Source: Breviolum minutum Mf 1.05b.01 | Taxonomy: Eukaryota; Sar; Dinophyceae; Suessiales; Symbiodiniaceae | Reading direction: 5' to 3' | NCBI GenBank assembly: GCA_000507305.1 | Contig: DF239545.1 | Span: 1 to 64,000 of the forward strand | Length of the DNA: 64,000 nucleotides | Shown here: piece after piece, positions 1 through 9,342 of the stretch | Layout: the number at the start of each line of letters is the position of its first letter | Numbering within the stretch: the first letter of the stretch is position 1 | Notes under the pieces: model-generated | What the model saw: only the letters and a program-made list of their open reading frames with translations | Told to the model about the DNA's origin: nothing | The model's database searches: none | Program-made: the position numbers and the translations under genes

Positions 1-130
1 CCCTTTATATGGGGGGTGGGTGTTGGTTGGTGTGGCCGCCTTCTTGGGCTCTGAAGTGGTCTTGTCTCCCGTTGTCTCCGGTTGTCTCCCTTCAAGTGGG
101 GGGCGGGGGGTGGTTGGTGTGGTCGTAAAT
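1..130. repeat. G-rich and TTGTCTCC short repeats at left edge
   Basis: Two similar G-rich stretches ending in TGGTTGGTGTGG lie at about 10-35 and 97-122. Between them, around 60-95, a CCGTTGTCT-like unit occurs three times. This is simple direct repetition with no coding signal, probably intronic or intergenic. Significance unknown. Confidence 0.5.
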
Positions 131-259
131 TTGCTTATTGTAAATTGTTTGGGGTCTACGCTGGTGTAATTTGGTCCACTAGGCCATGTTTGACCGAAGT
201 TACGGTAGATTCTAGATTTCGGTCCTCAAGTCTGGTTAGATATTTCTGAGTCATTTCAG

Positions 260-2397
260 CAGCTTCTTCCAAGGAATGCAGCGGTAAAGGTGGCACAACC
301 GCACTCTTTTGGTCTGCAAGACATGGGGATGTTTCTTCGGTGCGAGCACTTTTGAATGCTGGTGCTTCACCTTTGCATGCTGCGTCCATGAACTTGGAAC
401 CGTCGCGAAGCTTTCCACGATATCCTGGAGGTGAATGTGCCTTATCTGCGGCGCTGCAGGCCAGTTGCTGAAACTCAAGAGGAATTCATCCTCCATTTTT
501 GGAAGGATACAATTTGTCGTTATATTTCCATTTCCATTCTGTTTTTCCAACGTTGGTTTTCCTATAACTGTTGGGGGCAAAACCCCAGAAAGTCTGGTGC
601 CGTGACCGTCAACCGTGTCAGGCACCCGCAGAGAAAGCTTCTGGAGGACGTCTAGAAGCCTTGCAGGTGATGTTGGAATCCTTAAGCCCACAGCAGCGTG
701 GGCAGTCCGTGGCGCGACGAGCATTGTTGTCGGCTTGCGAGGTGCCATGGGATCCGATTTTTTTTTTGCAGCCAACAAAGGTAGTTGATGGAGGAGGGAT
801 ATATTTTACCCTTCCCGGAAAACGAACGACTTTTTTGGAACCCAAAGTCATGGAGGGTTGGTTAGGTTCAGTTTTTTTCCTTTTTGAAGGCGTGATTTTC
901 AGGTGAACCATGTTAAATTTGAGGGGAGTGCCCTCCCGGGAACTAACAAATATACTATCTAAAGGCAGTTGGGAAGATGAGTTTTCTTTCCCATTGGTGG
1001 GAAGTCTTAGTTCCGTGGAGGGTATAGTATAGATAGTTGTGCAATATCCTGGTTAGCGGTTCAAGTGATGTGAAAGATAGCCTTCAAATGATTTCCCATT
1101 ACATAGTTTGATAGTATGCATGACTATCAAACTCTAAGTGGTTGGCATGCGTTCTATCCAGAGTTTAGTTGGATGAGACATCAACCTTGCTAAAGAAAAA
1201 GATCAACAGCAGAACCAAATCAGTTCTTTTTTGGAACGCTGATGACCTCCGTTCCAGGCAGGCTTGGTGCCATACGTCTCTGTGTTACTTCAACAGCTGG
1301 GAGCCTTTCTTCAGGAGGAGTCGAACGAGGAGACTCCGCTGTTAGTGGCTTTGAATCGTGGCTTCTCCGAGGTGGCTGAGTTGTTGCTGCAGCAACCAAT
1401 AGCCACAGGGATTCATACCTCCCTGCCTTCTGGGAAGTCAGCTTTACATTTGGCAGCTGAGAAAGGGGATGCTAGACTACTGTCATTGTTGTTACAAGCA
1501 CGTGCCCAACTGGATGCTATTACATCCACAGGTCGTACTGCCCTGCATCTTGCGGTGGAACATGATTATGAGCAAGCTGTGCAAGCAATCTGCACACATG
1601 AGTCTACCAAAGTTCGACATTTAGTGCAAGAAACTCCCAATGGTGCCTCACCGGTATGTCTTGCAGAACGACGTGGAAAACCTGCATTGATCCTTCCTAT
1701 GCTTCGATGTTATCATAGACATTTAAGAGAAAGATATCTGGCTGGGAAGCTTCAAGATTCGGGAGATCGAATCAGTGATCCCGGTCTCACAGGACTTTGT
1801 GTCAAGTATAGAGACACATTGTTTTTAAATGAAGATGTACCAAATGCTAAGCTTGTAACACAGGCAGGTAAAGTGGCTGCTATGAGGCTGGCACCTGATA
1901 CTTTGATCGCACCAGATGGTGAGAAGCTTCGTCGTTACCAACGTGTACTTGAGAAGACTCGTTGGAGCGGGGCAGACAACAACTTGATGGGTAGGGGACG
2001 TCTTCGTTCACAGATGGATTTGGATGAAAAGATTGAAGTTTCAAAGGAAACTTCACCACCTTGCCGACGCTCAGGAAGTGTTGAAAAGCGGCCACGAGGT
2101 CAAGGTCAAGGAGGACAACTCAGCCGTAAACCTTGGGGTTCTGCAGTGGTTCGTCAAAGACCTCAGTCAGCTTCAAATAGATCCCCATCCTTTCATGGCA
2201 CTAGTTGTCCTCCATCATCTCAATTGTTGGTACAAAAACCTCCAAGACCACAAGGAAGGCAAAGAGAGGCTGCTGCCATAGCAGCTGAGGACGAGATGGA
2301 AGAGTTGATGTTGGATTTCTTCTCCGATGCAGAGCTGCCTGAGCCACAAGCATGCGAAGGGGCAGCTTTGAATATGTATTCATCCGATGAGGATTGA
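260..2397 (+). CDS. Ankyrin-repeat protein gene, 3' part, multi-exon
   Basis: Ankyrin repeats are protein-protein interaction modules; no enzymatic domain is visible, so the partner is unknown. An exon at about 260-430 encodes an ankyrin unit (GGTTALFWSARHGD, then VRALLNAGA). A likely small exon at 667-741 (VMLESLSPQQRG) lies between TTGCAG and GTGCCA. The large terminal exon runs from about 1262, after GTTCCAGGCAG, to the TGA at 2395-2397. It carries ETPLLVALNRGFSEVAELLLQQ-type and KSALHLAAEKGDARLLSLLL-type repeats and GRTALHLAVEHDYEQAVQAI, then a basic Arg/Ser/Pro-rich disordered stretch, then an acidic end (DEMEELMLDFFSDAELPEP). The gene may start left of the window. The phases of the 260-430 and 667-741 exons do not join directly, so at least one exon is missing from this model. 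The terminal exon is the firmest part. Confidence 0.75.
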
Positions 2398-4073
2398 AAT
2401 GTAAGATCTAAACACAAATCCAGGCCGAAAATAGGCTGAAGTTGTTGGAGCCGTTTGAGCTGTTTCACTTTCAAGTGGAGAAAAAAAATCCGGGAAACTT
2501 TTATTTCAGTTTCCAAAGTGGAAACAAGTAACAGTACTTGAAAGTTGTTGGGACTTGGGACGTGTTACTTTTGCTGTAGTGGTTTAAAACCCATGGGAAA
2601 ACCATGGACTCCCATGGCTTGATACACAAACATCCCCAGTTTTTTCTCGGGAGGTGCCTTGCAACTTCGGTCCGGACAGTGGTGCAGCATGTGCGGGTCC
2701 GAGGCAGAGGTGCCCCGGGATGGCTGGTTGCCTGGTTGATCCCCAAGAGGTTGATATGGCTTGACCCCCCCTGAAAAAACCGACAGAAATGGGGGGCTTG
2801 GAAAGGAGATTCCGGTATTGGAAACCACCACCACACACTTTTTAGGGGGCGAGCTGAAGGCTCGAGAGCAGTCAAGCAGGCGATCACAAGTGTGAGCAAA
2901 CTGTTATTTCAGGGTACCAAATGGCTGAAATTTTTGCACGGGGTCTTCCTGCACCCCTCAAAAACATAGTGGTTGTGGGGGTGGGGGCTTGGAGGCAGGT
3001 AATTGGGAGCTTGGGCACAATTTTTTTCTGGGGTTCTGGAAATACTTGGAAGGTTGGAGCTGGCTTCTGAAGGGTTCCGGAAGTACTCGAAGGGTGCGGG
3101 GGTGACACCATGTTTTGGATCTGCGAAACTGAATATCTTTTCCCGTCAAAAACGACTCCTTTTCCAATGAACTCAGGCGAATACGAGAAATCAGATAAGT
3201 AAGAAAGGACACGCAAAAGAGCAAAACAGTTGATAAACCTGCATAAGGTAGATTGTGAGTTAATGATACAGTTGAACACGAGCAAGAAGGGCAAAGTGTT
3301 ACTAAGATATTGACACATTGTAAATGATGGTAATGAGTTTGTGCAAAAGAGGGAATTTCTTTGGCATACTAAATGCTTTTGTTGTTGATGCATATGGTCA
3401 AGAATTTTGTAATTGATTCAAATTCAAACATAATCAATAGCAACAAGGATGCAGTAGTTCTTATGGAAAATGCTGAACAAACATGCCACATTTTTAAGTG
3501 AAGCAGTTGCTTTATTTCTTGCAATTTACTGTCTCCTTTAAAAGACAAGTGGCTAGGCTTGCTGAAATATGACCTGACTATGTTAATCGAAAGTAGTTAA
3601 TGATTAGCTAGTAAAGAAGTTTAGTCTCCTACAATCCTTTTTGTCAATAAAGGTACAGGTTTTCCCTCCAGCATGGTTCTGGAGGGTTCTATAACGTCAA
3701 TGTTTAGGAGGTGGAGATACTAATCCGATACCACCTCGCTGTTTCGAATACCACTTGAGTTTTTTTCTGTTTTGGTTTTCTTGATTGTGTTTTTGTTTAT
3801 GCATTGTAAAAAAAAAAGCAGCACGGTTCTAAGTGGAAACTCCAAACTTTTGATGCCGGTTCTTCTGGTGCTGGTTTCCGGGAAAGTAGGGTCCCCATAG
3901 TCGTGACATGGTGACATGATGACGGCCCTCTGTGACTCAGGTTGCAGGCTGGGAGGCTCAGCAACTCATCCGGCTGACTGAACCCTGGGTGAACGATTTT
4001 GAGTCCGACGGACAAATTGCAGCGAAGTGCCTAACTGAACGAACCCTGAGGATAGAAGTCTGAATGATATCAG
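2398..4073. other. Intergenic stretch or undetected small exons
   Basis: Lies between the ankyrin stop codon and the first recognised kinase exon. It holds poly(T) and poly(A) runs and C-rich patches but no ORF with recognisable protein features. The 5' exons and promoter of the kinase gene could be here; nothing specific can be supported. Confidence 0.4.
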
Positions 4074-5280
4074 CTTGGAGTATACCTACGGGGAGCTCAA
4101 AGAGGTTGGGAAACATGGATCTTTGGTCTGGTTGAACATTTCGGTGAATCCCAGCTGGACTTTATGCCTTGATTCTATAACTGCTCTTCAATTGGCAACT
4201 TGCTGCACATTTCAATTCTTTTTTTGCACCCTCACTTTCGACAACCTCAGAATCACAACTCATCTTAGAACTGAAAAAAACTTGAACTTTTTGCAGTTGC
4301 TTTCGCATGGGTGAGGCTACTAGTAACTTTGACAATGCCGTGAAACTGGGCAACTCGTCTCCATGAAGGTCGAGTTGCAGGATGTGTGGCTGACATTTGG
4401 GTGGGGAAGTTTTAGTCGTTTTGACGTTTTTGAAGGGCACCCTTTCAAGAGCCCTTCAAATTGCAGTCCTTCAATGAGTCAATGAGTCAATGAGTCAAAG
4501 GCACACCATGTGGCTAGTGAAGAAGCTGGCAGTTACGAAACACTGAGGTTCTGGATCCTATGGTGTGGGCCTTGTCACTAATTTCAACGGTACGTCTGAC
4601 GTTGTGCTAACCAGTGAAAAAGGACACTTGGACTTTGACATTCCAAGATGATATTATTGGACTTAGGTGGAGTGTTCAAAGGAGTGCTCAAGGACTGGGA
4701 ATGGCAATGGCTGTTGAATTGTACTCTGACAACTTGATTTTTTCAGTGAACTGAAATTCCCGTTGATTTCCAGGAAGGAACTGAAGTGGCCATCAAGGTT
4801 CAACAGTCGACTGTGTGGGATTTCGTGCTACTATACATATATATGCAATCATTTACATATTTCTCCAGGCTTTTTGAACCCAGAAGTGCTGATAGCTCAC
4901 ACAGGAACAGCACGGGTCCCCGGGTCCCCTTGGCAGGTGCTAGAAGTGCCAAACGAAGCAGGCTTTGAGGAAGAGGTGAAGGTGGAGCGCGTGATTTTGA
5001 AACCTCAAAAATCACCCTTCATTGAAATCCGGAACATCATCTGAACCAAACACCTCCATGACATTGGGGTTCCATGTTCATTTTTTTTGGGTGTATGAGC
5101 GATATAGAGACTGCTGGTGTCATTGTTTTGGGGTATTTTTATGCATTTGCAAGACTTTTACAGATTGTTTTTGGCAATTTGTTCTTTGACAAGTCTGTTC
5201 AATTACTTGCTGTTTCATGCATCAGGTCCTCAGCAAGTTTCGACATCCCAATCTTGTGATTCTCATGGGCTGCCATCTCA
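4074..5280 (+). CDS. TKL (Pelle/IRAK/RLK-like) protein kinase N-lobe, seven micro-exons, no C-lobe seen
   Basis: Transfers phosphate from ATP to Ser/Thr or Tyr of unknown substrates. The call rests on motifs that join in phase: 4074-4104 (LEYTYGELKE), 4316-4349 (ATSNFDNAVKLG), 4548-4562 (GSGSYG, glycine loop, 15 nt), 4667-4692 (GVFKGVLK), 4774-4797 (EGTEVAIK, with the VAIK lysine), 4937-4981 (VLEVPNEAGFEEEVK, helix C glutamate) and 5226-5280 (VLSKFRHPNLVILMG). Joined, these give a continuous N-lobe of about 80 residues. The apparent donors are GTTGGG, GCAACT, GTGTGG, GACTGG, GTTCAA, GTGGAG and GTTTTT. No HRD or DFG exon was found before the retrotransposon that begins near 5.5 kb, nor with confidence beyond 15.1 kb. 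The gene may be truncated, or its C-lobe exons may be too small to see. The exact start codon is unknown. Confidence 0.72.
4473..4499. repeat. TCAATGAG tandem repeat in a kinase intron
   Basis: Three tandem copies of the 8-bp unit TCAATGAG within the intron between the ATSNFDNAVKLG and GSGSYG exons. No function inferred. Confidence 0.6.
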
Positions 5281-5583
5281 GTTTTTGGAGGATTGAAACT
5301 TGATTTACGCACCAAAAAAGGGTATGTGGAAAAAACCCGCGCATCACACCATCTTTTTACCTTTTGCTGATTGTAGAGGTAAAAGTTGAAGAAAATCATA
5401 AGCAAGCTTGTCTTGCGGATGGTTTGTATTTGTTTTGAACGGTAGGGTTCCCACCACCATCCACAATGGAAGATTCATCGGATCGGACGATTCCAAATTT
5501 GGACAGTATTTCAGCTGTTTTTCACTGTTTCACTGTTTCAGGCGGTTCGTGTCTCTCGACTCAGCCTATCTAATTACTTGCAG

Positions 5584-8500
5584 TTAGTGATGAAAATCAG
5601 CACCCCTAAGAGCATCAAAATTGAAAGATTGCTCAAGGTTCTTGGTGTACTGTACAAACTCCTCGAAACCTGCAGGCACTGAATCACTAGGGAAAGATGG
5701 CAAATAGCTGTCCAGCCATCTCTGAGCTACTTCCTTAATAGCCTTGCACAAGCCACCAGGGTAGTTCTTCAACCCCGCTGTGCTGTATTCTCGTGCAGCT
5801 GCATCGTAGCCCATATCAAGCCCCTTAGGCAGTTGCTGCTCCGTACGCATCTCCCTTAAGATGTGTGGTGCATTGATCTGCGGGCCCAATGTAAAAAGAA
5901 GTGAGGTCGGCTTTGGTGACTTAGCACCATACAATCCTTGCAGTATGTCTGCCCTCACCACAAAATCGCTGTCCAGTAGCACCTTCGTCATGAAAAGTTT
6001 CCATATGGAAGCCAGCCACTGTTCTTCTGGTCGGTCACTTGCTGATGGATGCTCCACCATAGCAAATCTCCTCCTCTTCAGCATTCTTACAAAGGCCTTC
6101 ATCACGAAACAGAGGAGAACGTTGCCAATGATGGTTTGGAGGAATTCGCGGATGGTCATTGAGGGTAAGCCTTCCGGGTACTCCATTGTCCTGACCACCT
6201 TGGGTCCACCGTCACCAGTGGACCAGCCGGCTACTCCTCCATGAATCCGTGCCCTTGACCATGATTCACACGGTGGCCCGGCCATAAGGCCGGCCACAAA
6301 ACCTCGGTCGATGTTGCAAAGCCATTTTTCCTGATTTTTGTGACATGCAAGATTCCCTGCCACTGCGTCGAAGATCACGTCGACTGAAAGAATCCTCATC
6401 ACAAAGCCAGGTGGAGCTGTCAGCTCCTCTAGCTGCATCTGTAGGTCGTCAGCTCTCCGCTCACCTGAGAAAAGGTGAAGCCAGATGAGGACATGACAGC
6501 CAAACCTCGGTATGTAGTCCTGACGTTCCCATTGCCAAGGACCCTTGTTCTTCTTGCAGTAGTCCCACGCCGCTTCACGGATCGCCTCATCATCAGCCTG
6601 TGCCCTCAGACGATCTCGACTGAAAAACCAGGGAATCCGAAATCGACGTGTCGCCGTCTGCGCAATCATGACGACGAGCTGATGTGGGATATGCCAATCC
6701 AGCTGCATCTCCTCCGTCTCCAGCTCGTCGACAAAGAACTGCATTGTCTTCTTGAGGAAGGCAAAGCTCGCGTTGTTTCCATAGACACATTGCTTGACCA
6801 GCTCGACGCCTTCTTCCAGATTTGTATCCTCTGGCATGGCCCTGAAGCAGTCAATGAGGGTGTCCATCAGCTGTAGATCATATTTCTCCTCCTCAAGCTC
6901 AAAGTTGGGGAACTCCTGATCAAATTCCTCTTCTCTGGGCCCATAGCTGTCCATCACCGGGATAGGCATAGGTCCACTCTTCGCCTCTTTCTTGTTGCCG
7001 ATCCCTGGGAGAATCTCATCGTAGACCTTTCCCACATGTAGGAGTTGGCGATAGCATGCATCACTGTGTCGAAGATGATTGAGAAGTCTTGCCGTGCTCC
7101 GATATTCCTTTGCGCAGGCATCGCACCGTGTTCCCCCAATCACTCTTCGTCTCGGGTTTCTCCGCGAATGAGCACGGAATGCATGTACCGACCAGGCAGC
7201 TCGGTTCTTGAAGACCATCTCGCAGGCCATACAGGCCTCAAGTTCCTCCCCAGCCTCATAGGTGTGTCCTTCTGGCCATGGAAGTTCATGCTGCCATCCC
7301 GCAAGACGACACTCTTGTAGGAACTCAAAATGGAATTCTCTCCACCCAACATGCCTCGCGTGCTTCAGGACTGCAATCCTCTTTGCCTTCTTGATCCACG
7401 ACTTCATAGCACCACTGCCACCTTTGCTCCAACCTTGCCAGTCAGGTGTCCATGGGTGTCCATTGGAGTCCGGACCGTATCCTTGCAACTGCTCTGCTAA
7501 CCACTCCTGTGATTCATGAAGATCCGCAAGCCATCGTTTCTCAGCCCCAATCAAATGGTATAAAGTGCTCGGTGCGCTTCTCCACAAAGAGGTGAGGTAA
7601 CGTAGTCTTGCAACATGTAGGATCACTGTCGGAGAGGGTACCTGCAGGTATGCCAGTACTCGGTCATGACTCCAGAGTCGAAGCTCATCTTCGTGGATAT
7701 CAGCTCGGGCCAGTCCTCGATAGAGGGCCATGACTCTCTTGCTGTAGTATCCCCATTCCCCTTTGGACATAGTACTCCACGTGCCAGCATTGAATTCCAG
7801 AATGGGGAGTATCATACTGCCAAAAAGGTAAAGTCTGCGTTGCTGTGAAAGGCGCACGTTCTGATACACCTGTCGGCGGTGTTTGCGATAGAGCTGCCAC
7901 GCCTGTCCACATCGTGCCTTGACCTCACTCAACATCTTCAGACTTATGTGCATCCGCGTCCCAAGGTGCTTGTAGGTGTGGACCAAGTTCACCCATTGGA
8001 AGTCATCTGGGACATTCGGGATGTGGAGGCGTGGTTCTTTATCGTTGAAATGCTCCATCCTTGCCTTGCGGCTGCCTTCACCCTTGAGGAGTAGAAGGAT
8101 TTCTGATTTTCCCCTCTTCAAATTTGGGACAAGGCCGTGTCGTAGGCACTCTTGGAACACTACTGAGGTGATCGTTGCCATGTCATTGACCAGCAAACTT
8201 GCTCCCTTCCTTCTGTATCCAATGGCAAGATCATCAGCCCATACCACCTGTAAGATACTGAGAAGAGGGCGTGTCACTTCATCCTGGGCCACCAAAGGTA
8301 CATCGCCGTTGATCTCCACCTCTTCGATCTCTAGCATGTCATCCAATCTGGCAGTGACTCTCCGAAGTATCTTCTTAAATACCATGCCGAAGACAATATC
8401 CGCAAGGCCATCCCCCGGTCGGGATCCGGCCAGAGACTCGTGGAGCTGAGTCCTGTGCTGAGCCGTGAACCACGTCGATGAAAGGAGCTCCTCCAACAAG

Positions 8501-9342
8501 AGTTCCTGGTGGTTCGTGAAGTTCGAGGCTCTGCCTTCAGGGATGCCGTTGACCTCGACAAGCAACTCTTGCAACTCAGTGGCACCAAGGTCGAAATGGG
8601 CCATGACCCTTTCAATTGAGTTGGCTTCACTACCTCTCACCGCCAATTGCCTGATGACGCGGTAGTACGCCGCTTTCACGTCCAGGTAAAGTATGCCAGT
8701 GGAGGCTCCGCTTTGTGCTGAGGCACTCGCAAAAAGACGGAGTGATTGGCTGGCATGTGCCACATTTCCTCCTGGACGAATGCTGAAGAAGGTGTCTGGT
8801 GTCGAGGCCGTGTAAGGACCAATGAGTTGCTGTCTGATGGCCCTTCTGATCGCCTTGCCAGGGTGGCTGCTCAAGAGCAGGCTTCTGTGGTCCTCAGGGT
8901 TGGATTCATTGCCTCCCTTGAAGGCTGCTACCAATACCCCCCCCTTCATGGGGAGGGGCTCCTCCAGCATCGAGAGCATCTTCATCATGACAGGAAAGTA
9001 CTTTTGGGCCATCTCTTTGGGTGCTGCGTAGCAGACATTTGAAAGGAAGCCGTCAGCTCCTCCTGCTTTTCCTTTCGCTACGTGTCTGAAGGCACCCTCA
9101 AGCTGGACCAAAGTGGGACTCTCCTCAAGCTTGAAGTGCTCCTCCAGGCGTTCAAGTCTGGCCATAGCTCCTTTCCTGGCCCTTTGCAATAACTTCGAGG
9201 TTGGAGGTCGGAATCCCGGCTTCCATGTTGGCGCAATGACGGAGCCAAAGGTGCTCATTGTGGATGTGGTCCAGAGCTTGTTCTCCATCCACACAAAAGC
9301 CCGGTAGGGTATTCGGACCTCGTTTCCTGAACTTACCTCCAA
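5584..9342 (-). CDS. Retrotransposon ORF2, 3' part: reverse transcriptase, C2H2 fingers, methyltransferase-like domain
   Basis: Synthesises element cDNA. Residues of this 1,252-codon frame: linker with GKAGGADGF around 90, RT motif A YLDVKAAYYRV near 217, RT catalytic motif C VWADDLAIGYR near 368, then the thumb. Two Cys2-His2 fingers follow around 700-765 (CMACEMVF...HAFRAH and CDACAKEY...HLRHSDAC), likely nucleic-acid binding. From about 950 comes a domain with HLFSGERR, VDV, GPPCESWSRAR (near 1024) and VEHPSAS (near 1096). These resemble motifs I, II, IV and VI of C5-cytosine methyltransferases, including the catalytic PC. The first in-frame ATG (9342) is probably not a true start, because the frame overlaps the upstream endonuclease ORF by about 190 nt in another frame and no motif begins there. 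It more likely continues that ORF after a +1 shift or an indel. The stop is TAA at 5584-5586. Confidence 0.88.
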   Translation of the reverse strand: MEVSSGNEVRIPYRAFVWMENKLWTTSTMSTFGSVIAPTWKPGFRPPTSKLLQRARKGAMARLERLEEHFKLEESPTLVQLEGAFRHVAKGKAGGADGFLSNVCYAAPKEMAQKYFPVMMKMLSMLEEPLPMKGGVLVAAFKGGNESNPEDHRSLLLSSHPGKAIRRAIRQQLIGPYTASTPDTFFSIRPGGNVAHASQSLRLFASASAQSGASTGILYLDVKAAYYRVIRQLAVRGSEANSIERVMAHFDLGATELQELLVEVNGIPEGRASNFTNHQELLLEELLSSTWFTAQHRTQLHESLAGSRPGDGLADIVFGMVFKKILRRVTARLDDMLEIEEVEINGDVPLVAQDEVTRPLLSILQVVWADDLAIGYRRKGASLLVNDMATITSVVFQECLRHGLVPNLKRGKSEILLLLKGEGSRKARMEHFNDKEPRLHIPNVPDDFQWVNLVHTYKHLGTRMHISLKMLSEVKARCGQAWQLYRKHRRQVYQNVRLSQQRRLYLFGSMILPILEFNAGTWSTMSKGEWGYYSKRVMALYRGLARADIHEDELRLWSHDRVLAYLQVPSPTVILHVARLRYLTSLWRSAPSTLYHLIGAEKRWLADLHESQEWLAEQLQGYGPDSNGHPWTPDWQGWSKGGSGAMKSWIKKAKRIAVLKHARHVGWREFHFEFLQECRLAGWQHELPWPEGHTYEAGEELEACMACEMVFKNRAAWSVHAFRAHSRRNPRRRVIGGTRCDACAKEYRSTARLLNHLRHSDACYRQLLHVGKVYDEILPGIGNKKEAKSGPMPIPVMDSYGPREEEFDQEFPNFELEEEKYDLQLMDTLIDCFRAMPEDTNLEEGVELVKQCVYGNNASFAFLKKTMQFFVDELETEEMQLDWHIPHQLVVMIAQTATRRFRIPWFFSRDRLRAQADDEAIREAAWDYCKKNKGPWQWERQDYIPRFGCHVLIWLHLFSGERRADDLQMQLEELTAPPGFVMRILSVDVIFDAVAGNLACHKNQEKWLCNIDRGFVAGLMAGPPCESWSRARIHGGVAGWSTGDGGPKVVRTMEYPEGLPSMTIREFLQTIIGNVLLCFVMKAFVRMLKRRRFAMVEHPSASDRPEEQWLASIWKLFMTKVLLDSDFVVRADILQGLYGAKSPKPTSLLFTLGPQINAPHILREMRTEQQLPKGLDMGYDAAAREYSTAGLKNYPGGLCKAIKEVAQRWLDSYLPSFPSDSVPAGFEEFVQYTKNLEQSFNFDALRGADFHH

